DNA of 64,000 nt from contig JAIUCV010000103.1 in the NCBI GenBank assembly GCA_026724425.1, positions 2,480,001 to 2,544,000 on the forward strand. The letters are read 5' to 3'. Shown here piece after piece: positions 11,641 to 24,042 of this stretch. This DNA comes from Erythrophleum ivorense (lineage: Eukaryota > Streptophyta > Magnoliopsida > Fabales > Fabaceae). The notes below the pieces were generated by a model. The model was not told the origin of the DNA, did no database searches, and saw only the letters and a list, made by a program, of their open reading frames with translations. Both the position numbers and the translations under genes were made by a program. Every line of letters starts with the position of its first letter. Position 1 is the first letter of the stretch.

Positions 11641-14600
11641 CTTTTTATAATAGATGAATGCTCAAAATCTACATCAGCCAGAGCCAATTAAGTCCAGCAG
11701 CCATGGTTACTTCTAAACTCAAATCACACGAAAGAACCCTAGAGTGAAACCATTGAAAATCTGATTTGCATAGCAGATGGATATGCTGACATGAAACAGA
11801 GAACTATATAAGACATGCCCTGCAGTGTGTTCTGCAACTCACAACCACATCTCAAAAAGTCAGGCCCGGAGATCAAAACTCAGCAGATTGATGTTTTACA
11901 TTTCCTTGGGGACGCAAAAGCATGGAACCCACATGCTTTGAGAGAGAGAGAGAGAGAGAGAGAGAGGCAACAAACACAAGCAAAGCCCAAAGCCCAAAAA
12001 GATTTCTTGAAAATGCATGGGGAAAAGAGAAGAATCCCTGGAAAGGGAAGCATGGAAATGAACCAATCACCAAGCCCTCAAGTAAAAACCAAGCCTAGGG
12101 ATAAAACCCTATTACTCACTAAAGAGCTTAAAATTAAATGCTATAATGACTTCCTAAGAGTTTTAATGGTACAGTTTAATTTATTAGCTTATTTAATCCA
12201 TGTGGGTGCTGAAAGTCACACTTGATCTGGAGACAGATTCATGAAACGGATTGAGACTATGCTTAATTAATAAAGAAAAAATATTGAAGTGAGACAGAAG
12301 GAGCTTTTATGAGTGAAAAAAGGAGGACCCGGGGAGAGGGGAAGAGAGGTATTTACGAGTAATGTAATAAAAACATTGTGGGAGCCATAAACTAATCAAG
12401 AGCACATGGAGACTGACCTTGTCGACAGCTACATAAGGCATAAACAGAAAGCCTAGACTGCACTCTTACCATCCAATGCTAGCGTACTTCACCAACCATG
12501 CTAGAGATGGGGTCCTATAGGCTTGTAGACTTGCCGCAACTACCAATGGGCAATACAAAACTTGATTAAACTGATTAAGAACAGAGACTTGATGTTAGCA
12601 AAAAGCCGAGAAAAGTATAAAATAAATTGAAATGAAACCCCCTCGAACTCACTCTGCGTTATTTAGACTCATTTTTCGGACAAAAGCAAATGACCTTTCA
12701 AAATTGTTGGAACTTGTAGTGGCATGCTATTGAATGTTCAAACTTCTAATTGGTAATTTGATAGAGACCAACAGTACAAGTTTTAAAGACATCTTGGCCT
12801 TAGAATTGAATATGTCTATGTTGATGTAGTGTAATGGTCCTACAGCTACAAATAACTCGTAACTTGGGAGTCAGGGAAAATATGGTGGATATCCATTTTG
12901 GGAAGAACCTGGACTTGGGAATGTGACTCAACTATCAAATGGAGAAGAAATAAAATGCGAAATCCTAATTCGACAAATTCCGCATTGCTCTTTCATGAAT
13001 TGTTACTTTGACAAAATGCAAAGAATATTGATGGACATCAATTTACAAAAGCGACAGCAATAAACCCTAGCTAGGGTCCGCCATTTTGCCCCTGAAATGT
13101 GTTGACATATGGGAGATTGTTGTTTGGAGACTTCGTGTCACTCTTCGTTCAACACTAGAGTAGATAATGAGTAGCATTTGCTTAAAAAGTTTTTTACTGT
13201 CCCCTTATTATAGGGAAAAATCTTAATTTCAAGTAAAATTTGAAAACATCTTTGATCCTTATATATTTTATCAACATAATTATGCAGTCATAACTTGGAG
13301 TGAAAAGTAGCTAGTCTTGCTAAAAAAAATTTTATATCAGTTGATAGAATCATTTATACCACTCTGCGACGTTGTACAAAAAGCTTTTTTACCCAAAAAG
13401 AAAAGTAATAATTTGAAGTTCTTACAACTGTACAAGTAACATTATAATTACAATCACACAAATAATAATCACAACTTCACCAGTCTCAAGAGACTCGTGA
13501 AGGTTGTATACTTTTGTTGATCTGAAGTTGGGAAGTGATCTCATGCCAAGAAATAGAGCTGCTTTCTATTTCAATAATGGCGACCCTACCCAAGGGTTGC
13601 TATGTCCCAGAAGTTCTGGCAGGTGTCCTTCAGGTCTCGAGTGCTTAAGGGTTGCTCATCACCCTTAAGATCTTTGAGAAGCCTAGCCTGAAGAACAAAC
13701 AATTGCTCCCTTCAATTCTATTGCGTTTTGTTGAATCTAGAAGCTTAAGCTGCTAGTTATTGCATACTGAAAGTGAAAAGCATATATTCTTAGTTTTTAC
13801 ATAACAAAATGATACCTATCTGTGCAGGATTGGATCACACGCGTGACTGCCAGTGGCAGATATCATTCAAGTTAGGTTCTTCACTTCATTTTTCTTTTGA
13901 AAAACATGTCGTGATGGCATCTCCTAACTGTGGCACCATGTTCAGTTCTTTATGCTTCTTCGGGTACGAAAACGTGGTCTGTTGCGAACGAACCTGCGCT
14001 ACCGTCACCTGTTAATAGAATCTGGCTTTTGGGGTCTATGACACAGAACTAGAGACTGATATTGGCCTTCGGCTAAAATTACGTTCGAAGAGAGCAACCA
14101 TTAGGGTGGACAAGATATCATACGCGGAAACCATGCTCATCATAGGATACTCCAACTCTTTGAAGAGAGTAAAATGGTTAGTTGCTGAAATCCGTGTGGC
14201 TATATATACCACAGAACTGGTTATTCCGTTGTCCTAATTCTCTGATTTGGATACTCGAATTGAATGCTTCCTAGCCCCAAAACACTTGCCAAACCCAAAG
14301 AACAGCAGGTGTAAAATAAAAATTGGAAGGAAGCCGTAAAATATCAGACCCTCGAAAACATCCCAGACCCACGGTCCACAACCCCCCCCCCCCCCCAAAA
14401 AAAAGTATCCCTCAACCCGCCATTACCTAGCAAGGTCAAAATTTTGTCTTTCCATTTTATAATTTAATTGTCCAAAATAATCTAAAACATTATTTTAATA
14501 AAGATACGCCTAATTCACAATATTTGAACATTTTTTAAATGAAAATTTACTCCTATTTAATTAAAAAATTTATGTAAAAAAATATATAATAAATCAACCC

Positions 14601-14997
14601 ATTCAGAATGGGCAAATATGTACTTTTCTCCATTTGCTAAATTGTTAGCCTAAAACAGACAAGTCTCATACAGGGCAGATCAGCACGTTTGACAGTACCC
14701 ACACCCCCCCCTCCCCCCCAAAAAAAAAAACTACTTATGCCAAGACAAATATAGATTTACCTATATTATAACACAAACGAAGTCGGAATAGCTTCATATA
14801 CATATGCAAGCTAAGTCGGATATCATATACATTATTGACAAAAATTCATGAACATAAGATAGGCCAAATCGTTCATCGACAACAGAGCCACAATAGAAAA
14901 AAGTTAGGACATTACTTAGTTATGGAATGCCATAACGAATGTTAGGCATCCTAGACCACAGGATTCACTATCATTGCATTTATAAAAGACACTTCAC
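11641..14997. other. Intergenic DNA between the kinase and NBR1
   Basis: The part next to 11640 should hold the kinase 5' UTR and promoter; a GA repeat lies at 11940-11966. The rest shows no exon I can support on either strand. Two short poly-C/poly-A tracts stand out at about 14383-14404 and 14702-14730. The DNA close to 14998 is the NBR1 3' UTR. Confidence 0.6.
11940..11966. repeat. (GA)n microsatellite upstream of the kinase gene
   Basis: Thirteen GA units lie about 300 bp upstream of the kinase start codon, on its 5' side. GA/CT tracts are common near plant transcription starts, but no function is shown here. Confidence 0.9.
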
Positions 14998-17900
14998 CTA
15001 AACTTCCTCCCCACTAACTAAATCCAAAACAACACGTTTGATGCTTCCATTGTTTTTCTTCAGCAGCCTCTTGTTCGTTTCATTGTCGCGGAAGCCCTGA
15101 ATTCACAACTAATCACGTGTTAAAACTGTATCCAACCCAATAATATAAAAGGCAAACATGATTAAAGAAAACTAACAAGCAGCAGCAATGCCAAACACAA
15201 TAAAAAATACCATCCAAAAACAACTTACCATCTCCTGTAACTCATCAAGGAGAGGGTCCCAGTCAGAAACACCGCAGAGATCATCCACTGACTGCTCCAG
15301 ATTGTACTCGTTCATCCTCAAGATCTCTTTGTTCAGATCAACCTGCTTGAAACCCATCTCCTCAAGTTCCTTAAGGAGAGTCTTCTCAAGGGAATTATCT
15401 CCATCAGTTCCGGGAGATGATGATGGTGCACCTACATCTGGGGACTGTGGATTAGAGGCAGCAATTGGAGCTGTTTCTGAGAAATCAATGATAGGATAAG
15501 AAACAGATGGAGGTGCCAAAGAAATTGCGGGGAGTGAGGCACCATGGCCCACAATTGTAGTTTCATTCATAGAGAGATTTTCTCCCAGCTCTTGCCTGGG
15601 TTGCTCATCAACCTGTTGCTTCCCTAATTTTGTAGAAGCATTAGAATTGCAGGGTTGAAGAAAGACATCATCCACTACAGGATGAACATTGATATCTATA
15701 TTCTCAGGCCCTTTAGAACCACTGTCTTCAAGGGGCATATTCAAGTTTAGACCTTCCAAGCTATCATAAAATGACTCGTTGATAGAAGCATCAACCTACA
15801 AGTATGATAAAAACATAAGAGCAATTTTATAGAACCATTAGCAACAATGCCCAAAGTTCCTCAGCCAAATAATTAAAAAGAAAAGCAATGCCCACAACAC
15901 AATGATTTACCTGAATAAGAACCCAAACACGTTGACCAAACTTATAACCAGAAGGAAGCGCCATCCTCCAGTATGAAATGTATCGACCAGGAGATTGTGG
16001 TGCTCTAAAGTCAACAGCAATGTCAAGTCCTTTGTCCACAGGTATGCCTTCCACAGGAATCTGTGGCATGTTTAAACAGATAAAGCACTCAAAAGACAGA
16101 CACAAAGCAGTCTATAATAAGCAAAATAAGCCTGAATAAAAGTTCATGAATTAAAGGAATAATCAAACTCCACGATGAGAATTCAAATAACCTCTAAGTT
16201 AACTGAATGAAAGTCACTAAATTTGTCTCCTCCAATCCAAACAAGTTGACATCCCTGGGGCCACACTATAGTGCCGTTGTTGCGCATCTGCCAAATCTTT
16301 GTAAATGCGGTAGATGGGGCCATTATTGTACCATCTATTACATTGACATCCAAAATGAACCTGCTGTCTAGCTTGGACCTCGCATGCTTCATGGGAACAT
16401 TGTTTCTAAAAATATGTGGCAACGTTGAAGAACCCATCCAAGGTGGCTACAAGGAACAAAAAATCAGTAAATGTGTACAGTTAAGGCAAGATAACATAGC
16501 AGCTAAAAAGGTTATAAATCTTCATACATGTTCATATAGACCCTTGAAGGATTTTGGGCCACGAAAAGGTACAGGACGATCTATTTTGATATAATCTGTC
16601 CAATTACCATTTTCATTGAAGCAGATGCTGCAGAGGTCATAATTTTCTTTCCTGCAATAAAAGTAACCGTTATAACACTCTTAAAGATACCCCTTAAAAG
16701 CTATTTCATAATATTAGTGGCATAAAAGCAAAGTTCTTAAGTTCTCACACTTTGGATTTGTATCGAGGTCCAGTTATAGGATAAGCGCCACATCCATCAC
16801 AGCGGACACCCTTATGGAACATACCACCCATGGCCTCAGTGTGACAATGGCTCCTTTTAAATGGATGACCCCGATAGTTTTCAAAAGAGGGTGCTGCCGA
16901 ATCAACAATACGTGTCCCAGAAAAAGGACATTCAACAAAAGGACTAAAACCCATTGCATTAGTCTGGGTTGAGATATTATCAGGAGCTGCCTGACTAGTG
17001 GATGCCCCAGGACTACCACCCTTACAATTTAAACTGTCATTGGTAGCCTTCTTACCCTTTTCACCATCACCATCAGGAGCTGTTAACAAACCTTGTACAG
17101 CATTTGTATTTGTGGATTGAGATGGATTGGAATCAGAGGGAAGAACATTAAGATCAACAGAAGCAACTGGTGCTCCTACACCTCTAGTTACATTTTCAGC
17201 ATGTAACTGTTGATTGGCTTCAAAAGTTGAGTCCACAAATGGAGGCTGCGGACCTCTTGCTGCAGGAGAGACAGATTCCTTACTAGCATCCCTTTTAGAG
17301 CTAAGACCAGCAGCAATCTCAGGCTGGGAATCAGAATTTATTATGGATTCTCCCAATTTGGACATGGAATCCACAAGGGTAGCAATCACAGGACTAGAAG
17401 AAGCAGCTTTAGAAGCCAAGTCTTGCGATAACTTATAAAGGCGCTCACGTACTGGCTCTGGAACAGACATCAAAACTTGAGAAACAGCAGAATTGTCACT
17501 CACCACAAATGGATCCAAGATGCGAGGAGTTCTTAATGGAGTGGAACTTCCGCTAGCCATTGAATTTAATTTACCAGTATTATCATTGCTCATGTGTAAA
17601 TCAATTCTCAAGAATTTTAGGTTCTGCCTCATCACATCAAGCAGATCATCATCATCCATGAGTGTCACCAAATCCCCATCTTCGTCAACATATCTCAGCA
17701 TGAAATTGGCTTCAGGAGGAATATTGAAAAGGGAAAGTATCTTGGACCTCAATCTAGCCATGTCAAGATCCAGTTGATTATTCTCATCTACGAGAGCATT
17801 GAAGCGCCTGAGGGTATCTCCATATTTGACCTGTTACCATTAATGCAACAAGAAAATATTTGTAATTGCACAATAGTAGAGCCATGCTTTTACTTCATCA

Positions 17901-18583
17901 GAGATACAGCTAGAGAATAAACAAAATTCATGACCAGATACGACATTAAAAAAAAAATATGTGAAATTATTTCTCCGCAAGGTTATGAATTACATTAACT
18001 AATAAAATGAAAAAAGCACAATTTCTTTTTGGTGATAATCACAAATATATATATATATATATATATATATTAACTCCACAGAATTGATATCAATCCTCGG
18101 AAAAGATAAAATAGAGATGCATGGTTCGAGGTTAAGAAAATCCTATAATAAACATGAAATACAAATAAATAACCACTTATAGCATAAAAATCAAAATTAA
18201 TTTTATGCACATGGGGTCTACGTCAAAGAACATATTTGTATTATGGACGAACCAATTCAGTTTGCGTGGTTCTACACAAGAAAAAAAAACCTGGCAAATT
18301 TATGAAGGTAAGATATAATTTCGAGCTCTGCTGAAAACTATCAAAAAACATTTCACCATTCATCCATCCAATGAGATCAAATCGCAACAAATTAAAAGAT
18401 CTGGCAAATTAAAACCAAAATTAACAACGAACGCATACAAAATCCTATCAAACTTCAAAGGCCTCCAACTCAAGCATTTCCCAATAGACCACGGAAAGAA
18501 AAGAAATTGAAGCTTAAATAACGTAACTGGAGGAGGAAAATGGAAATTAAAATTCAAACCTTGATCACTAGAGTAGACTCCAT
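14998..18583 (-). CDS. NBR1: NBR1 selective autophagy cargo receptor
   Basis: NBR1 (Joka2 in tobacco) binds ubiquitinated cargo and links it to ATG8 on the autophagosome. It is a complete gene of seven exons: 18583-18560, 17830-16749, 16651-16528, 16446-16192, 16060-15911, 15795-15229 and 15096-14998, totalling 2301 nt (766 aa). Domains in order: an N-terminal PB1 (about 5-90, VKYGDTLRRF with its basic face, then the acidic VDEDGDLVTLMDDDD); a ZZ zinc finger (about 335-385, HPFKRSHCHTEAM, RCDGC, DLCSIC); the four-tryptophan FW/NBR1 domain (about 405-545, WQMRNNGTIVWP, LVWIGGD, YWRMALPSG, FGQRVWV); and two C-terminal UBA domains (about 685-722 and 733-763). An ATG8-interacting core, WDPL, sits at 724-727 between the UBAs, as in plant NBR1. 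The first coding exon is only 24 nt. The intron after it contains a TA microsatellite. Length is close to that of known plant homologues. Confidence 0.97.
18045..18070. repeat. (TA)n microsatellite in NBR1 intron 1
   Basis: About thirteen AT units lie within the 729-bp first coding intron of NBR1. Confidence 0.9.
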
Positions 18584-18649
18584 AGCATCAAAGCAGAACC
18601 GAGCACCGACCAAAGGACGCGTACCAGTTAGCCGCGAATCAAAGACTCA

Positions 18650-18658
18650 AAACCCTAA
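18650..18658 (+). promoter_or_regulatory. telo-box (AAACCCTAA) in the NBR1 5' leader region
   Basis: AAACCCTAA followed by CCCTA lies 67 bp upstream of the NBR1 start codon (the gene is on the minus strand). Telo-boxes are known plant elements near transcription starts of housekeeping and translation-related genes. The match is exact; activity here is inferred. Confidence 0.5.
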
Positions 18659-18959
18659 CCCTAGGTGAACAAGCCCTTCAGATTGCAAACAAAGAAGCCG
18701 AGCAGAGACTAAAACCTTCGAAGCGTACCAGTCTCGCTTCTCTGTTCTCTCCGAATACAAAGGCAACCATACGCATCGTATGATATATACTTACTAGGAT
18801 GGCTTGGTGGATAAGAAATTTTCTTTGACTTTTTATTCCTTCGTTGCAAAGTTAGCCGCGGGACCCGCTGAGAGATGTTGCGATGCGATAGGCTGGGCCG
18901 TGATAATCTCTTTTTTTTTTTTTGATTAACCGTGATAATCTCTTGCAGGGGCATATTTT

Positions 18960-20804
18960 TGGCTGAGAGCCTCGGTGATTACTGGAATTTTGGCTGGATA
19001 AATAATAGACTTACAGAGTAAATTATGTTTCCCTCTAGATGTTGATATTATACATTCTTTTTTTATTTAAAAACTTTTATTTTATTTTAAAATTAAAAAA
19101 ATATGTTATATTATTTTTTCTTATAATAAAAAATGAGATAAAATTATAGTTATTTTGACAAAAATAATATGGTATATATTATTTGTCATACTTATATTTA
19201 CCATATGCTAACTTATAATATTAAGAAGACCTTGTTAATAAAGTTTCGAACCCCATAGTGAAAAATTCAAAATCTTATCTACAAGATCCTAGATTTAGGA
19301 AATCTCAATTGGTATACCTAGGAATTTCTACCCTTCGTTCATGGAAATACATATTTATAACTTTATTCTTTGAACTACTATACAAATTTGAATCTTGTTA
19401 GGAAGAAACAGAAATTATTATAATTATAATTTGTCTAAGTTTTTGGACTTGATTTTGTGAATTTTCTTTCCCCTATCAAATGATATCCAAAAATGATAAA
19501 AATTGGTAAAATGACTCCTTATTATATTAACTATAAGCCATTAAAATAGTTTTCAAAAACTCTCATGGATGACCCCTTAACAAATGTCATTTAGACCACT
19601 ACTATGTTTGAACTTGTTGCACACTATTCTTCTATTTTCTGACTTAGTTACCCTATCAAATGAGTTTAAAAAATTATAAGACTTTTCATATCTAAATTTA
19701 TATATCTTATACCTTCCTATAAATTTTCATGCAATAATTTTTTCATTTACTTATTTAACAAGATTTATTACAAAATCTGCTCAAAACTGTCTCATACAAA
19801 AGTTAACTTAGTACATAATTTTCTTGATTTAACCTATTCCAACAGTCTTATAACTTTCCAAACTTTTAGTCCAAAGAATGGAGAACTCATTATAAAAATC
19901 AGATATAGAAATTTGATGATAATGATAATCAATTTTATGCAAAATAGCAATTAAAGTTACTTCTATACATAAAGCAACGCTTTAATTAAACATTGTCGTC
20001 AACTTACACTATAAATCATACCCATATAGTTATCCTACAGGTGCATAATAGATGATTACAAAACAACTTTACATGCTCAAAACTACAATCATGCTTTAGC
20101 ATTTGGTGCTACACAAGGAATTCACAGATTAATTATAGGAATAACACGTTAGTTTGTTATTCTACTTGTCTAGTTTCTGCTCATTTGGCTTCATCTGAGG
20201 TATAACTTATACCTTAAAATGATTAGCTTTATAATGAGATAAAATCCAAGTAGATAACATTGTATTCATGGAGTATACATATAAACGACACTAAATACTA
20301 TCCAGGATATATTTGATACACAATTTAGTGTAAGAGCATGTACTGTCCGGATAGCAGCATATATTCATTCGTTAGGCTATTATACTTCAGTCAATGACCA
20401 ATAATAGTAATCTAGTACTTATAAGAATCATCTTAGTAGACATACATCCAACCATACACGGTATAGGACATTCAAAAATCATCCAGTGCAATTATATACG
20501 TAAATAGAAAAAAATACAGTATTAACTACTTGTTTTGTTACTATTGTTCAATCAAGTTGTTCTTTAGCCTTTGTTGTTCCGATTGTTCTCCTAAAATTTC
20601 AATCATGTATTACAGTAAATAAGAGCTATTAATGATAAAAATTTAAGTAAAAACTAAGGTACTATCCTCCTTTACAGTGGTTCTAACTTTCTTTCGTTAG
20701 TTGGGAATTTGAGTTCGTAATTTGGAGACATTTACGTTTTCGTTTCTTTTGGTCTCATTAATTAACTATCATTTGAAGTATTTGGGTAGAGTTCATAGTC
20801 TTAG
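18960..20804. other. AT-rich intergenic DNA upstream of NBR1
   Basis: No coding exon, RNA gene or clear element is visible. Short ORFs on both strands match nothing I recognise. The NBR1 core promoter probably lies around 18700-18960. Confidence 0.55.
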
Positions 20805-21305
20805 GCTATGTTTGGTTCAACTGAGGGGAGGGAAGGGATTTTAATGGAGGGGAGGGGAAGGGAGGGAGGGATTTTAATGGAGGGGAAGGGAGGGATTTTA
20901 ATGATACATTATTTGGTTCAGGAGGGGAAGGGAGGGAAAATAATAATATGTAGACTATTTTACCCTTATATGTTTTAAAAGTAATGATAATATAATTGAT
21001 TATTTTAAAAAAAATTAATATTTTTATTATCAAATTAAATAAATATTAAAAAATTATTTATAATTATAATTATTTAAAAAAACTTATAAATAAATAAAAC
21101 TAAATAAATAAATATAAGAATATTTTAGTCCAAAATACAACTTTCCCTCCCAATCCCTCCTAAATTAGAGGGGAGGGGGAAGGGAGGGAAAGTTTAATGA
21201 AATTTTCCCTCCCCTCCCCTCAAAAAATGCAAACCAAACAAGGGGAGGGGAGGGGAGGAAAATCCCTCCCCTCCCCTCCCCTCCCCTCAAACCAAACAAG
21301 GGGTT
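20805..21305. mobile_element. Non-autonomous fold-back (MITE-like) element with G-rich ends
   Basis: The left end (about 20806-20890) reads GCTATGTTTGGTT followed by repeated GAGGGGAGGG and GGGATTTTAATGG blocks. The right end (about 21170-21303) is the inverted counterpart: CCCTCCCCTCCCCT runs ending AAACCAAACAAGGGG. An inner second copy of the CAAACCAAACAAGGGG motif occurs at about 21228-21247. The centre is AT-rich and non-coding. TTAG flanks both ends and may be a target duplication, although the exact boundary is unclear. The superfamily cannot be set from this copy alone. Confidence 0.6.
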
Positions 21306-24042
21306 AGAGTTCAACCTTTGCTATGCTATTTTCCCAATTAAATTGAAGGCATTCCTATGACAAAACCTCATAGTTAATACACTCATATACAAATACTCCT
21401 TTCATTTTGTTCCATCAGCCTCATTTGGATTCAAGGGAGAAAATTTTAGTTTCTCACCTTTAAGTATTTGTAGCTTCCTCCCAAGCTTTCTAGTATTTAT
21501 TTCCTCCAAACTTTATGACTGTCCCCATAACAAAACATCCACATTCATAATTTTAATTAAATGAAATGAAAATCAATTGAAGATGGATGCTTTCCTATAG
21601 TTACCTTCCAACGAGCCTTCTTGTACTTTTCTTATATGTTCACGGTTTTCCTCTCATTTTGCAACCTCCTAACTTAATCAAACCTTTGTCTCCTTTCTTT
21701 GAATGGCTTACCTGAGACACCCCCTCCTTCTCTCCTTTTTCTCTTGGCCTAAAATGAATTAAGAAGGATGATAATCATCACAACGGATAGCTCATGCTTT
21801 TCACCGCCCTTGAATGTCATTAAGTTAATTTAAAATTCCTTCCTCACATTACTTACTCGGTGCAAGGCTAGGTGGCATCATAACATATATATCATCCCTT
21901 CTAATTCATATATTTTATGCAGATACTCACTAGGCTCACGGCTGGACACCCATTATAATTAATCCAATGCTACATACTTAAGTTTGCATGATAAAGCATG
22001 ATGAGTAGGTGTTTCATTAATTGTAATCCCTTTCCTCCATGGTCCCACACCACGTCCACGCTAGGTGTCATCTTCTACAACATTTATGCCATTCAACTTG
22101 ATGTAATCTCCTATCCATTCCCCACGGCTGAACACAATTTCAAGTAATTCGAGTGAATGTATAAGGTCTTGTGTGACAACGTACTAAAGGGAAGCAATTA
22201 AAGAAATAAAAATCCATTCTACCTACTTCTCATTCGATGCTAACTAATATGGCACCCAGTGATGGTTCTTTCCCATCTAATACCATATGTAAGTAACATT
22301 AAGTCCCCACAGCTAAGAGGATGTGGCAATAACCAAGTGCTATTTATGTGTGTGTGTGTATATATAGTGCAAGCATGCATGAGGTATAAGAGTTTTTATT
22401 TTCCTTAATTATTCTCCTCCACTTGCTTTTCCACCGAGTGGGATAAGTGTCTCCATTTTAGATTATATAAACTATTCATTTACATGCAATTCCCTTATTA
22501 ATTCCCATGGTTAAATGGAACACCACCCTTGACCGGATAACTAGGGAGTATCATGAATAAGGGGAATGTCAATGTGTCACTATTTTGTCTTTATTATCCT
22601 TTGGTTCATTGGTTTCTTTCTATCCAATTGTTCGGCCATTTATATGATGATAACTTCCGAGACTAATTCCAAGATTTTGGTAGCTTTTAAGTTTATGGTG
22701 TACAAGGCTAATGGGGTTTATTCTTGTACTTAAATATATTCCTATCTATATGAAAATAATGGAGACATTAAGACAAGAATGGTCGCAACCTTATTTGACT
22801 TGTGTCTAGGTGTTTTTATGCTAAATAAATTATCAAGCTAATGTCTCAATAAAGCCTCCTAATTAACATAGGGTAATTCTCTAATACTTACTTAAGATAG
22901 TCCCTTACTATTCTTCTTTTTGTTACTTTGGTTATATTAATAGTTAAAAAAAAAATTAAAATGTGACATTATTTATATAATATAATAAGTATTAAATATA
23001 TATTTGATTAATATAATAATTAATTTTTAAAATTTAAAATAAAATTTAAAATTTTTAACACAAAATAAATAACATCCAAATAAAAATTGAAATTTTTTTT
23101 CAATAAATTATATTTTTAATAAAAATTAATATTATTTTTTAGTATATTTTAGTTATATTTTAACTTTAACCAAGTCTGTCTATATTTTTAAGATAAAAGG
23201 AAAGATTATGTAATTTAAACACCTTTTAGAAAATAGAAAAATAATTTGCTTATAGATCTCAGAGTTCTTTTCTTTAGATAAATAGATATAAGAATTGAAT
23301 TAACAAAATTTGAATTAAACTGAAGATTATTTGCAATAATATAACCGGACCATGCCAATTTAGCTAATATTATTGACAGATTTAATTGTCAGTATTAAAT
23401 CTCATAAATAGTTAGTATGTTTAAAAGATACTGTTCAATAGCAATAATATAGAAAATCTGTTTAGGAGAATTAGTTCAATTGATAGAAATTTATTTTAAA
23501 AAATTAATTCAAATCTCATAAATATTTGGTTTAGTTAAATTTGTTTCACCTTTAATTCTCCGAAATGAATTATCGCGAATAGTGGAATGGGGACAATCAC
23601 CAAAACGTTCACAAGTGGCACTGACATATATTCCAGTCATGAGATCTCCGAACTTAGCTCTGGAAGTAATGATCAAGAAGCATAAGCAAATAAATAAAAG
23701 CAGAGAGAACAACCATAGTTCCTCCGCCCATATTCGTCTGCATAATGATAAGTGACAATGCTTATGGAAAAATGAAAACAAAGTGATTATTGAAAAATGT
23801 ACATTGGTAATTCCGGCTCCTCCATCTTAAAATTATAGCTAAACTTGACAATCAAACAATTTAAGCAAGACAAAAATATCTGTTATCATCTGCTCTCTGT
23901 AAGTTAGGGAGGATTTAGTAGCAACCAAAGAGGGAGGTACAGGGAATTGATACTTGGCAGCACATAGTATTTACAATCTTCATCCGACCTGCATATCAAC
24001 GAGAGCAAACAAATCCACAATGTAAGCTACTGCCCCATGACC
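21306..24042. other. Intergenic DNA between the fold-back element and the PIRL gene
   Basis: No gene is recognised. 21350-22800 is less AT-rich than its surroundings but gives no supported exon on either strand. A short TG/TA repeat lies at about 22348-22365. 22930-23180 is very AT-rich. A slightly GC-richer patch at 23560-23770 has a 90-codon minus-strand ORF with no recognisable homology. 23780-24042 is the probable 3' UTR of the PIRL gene. Confidence 0.55.

Noticed and set aside
11815..12225. 136-codon plus-strand ORF with an Arg-Glu repeat
   Set aside because: It translates the GA microsatellite upstream of the kinase and matches no family.
17214..17777. Plus-strand ORFs inside NBR1 exon 2
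   Set aside because: They are shadows of the long NBR1 exon with no recognisable protein.
23509..23781. 90-codon minus-strand ORF with a hydrophobic middle
   Set aside because: No homology recognised, and the surrounding AT-rich DNA shows no splice partners or promoter.
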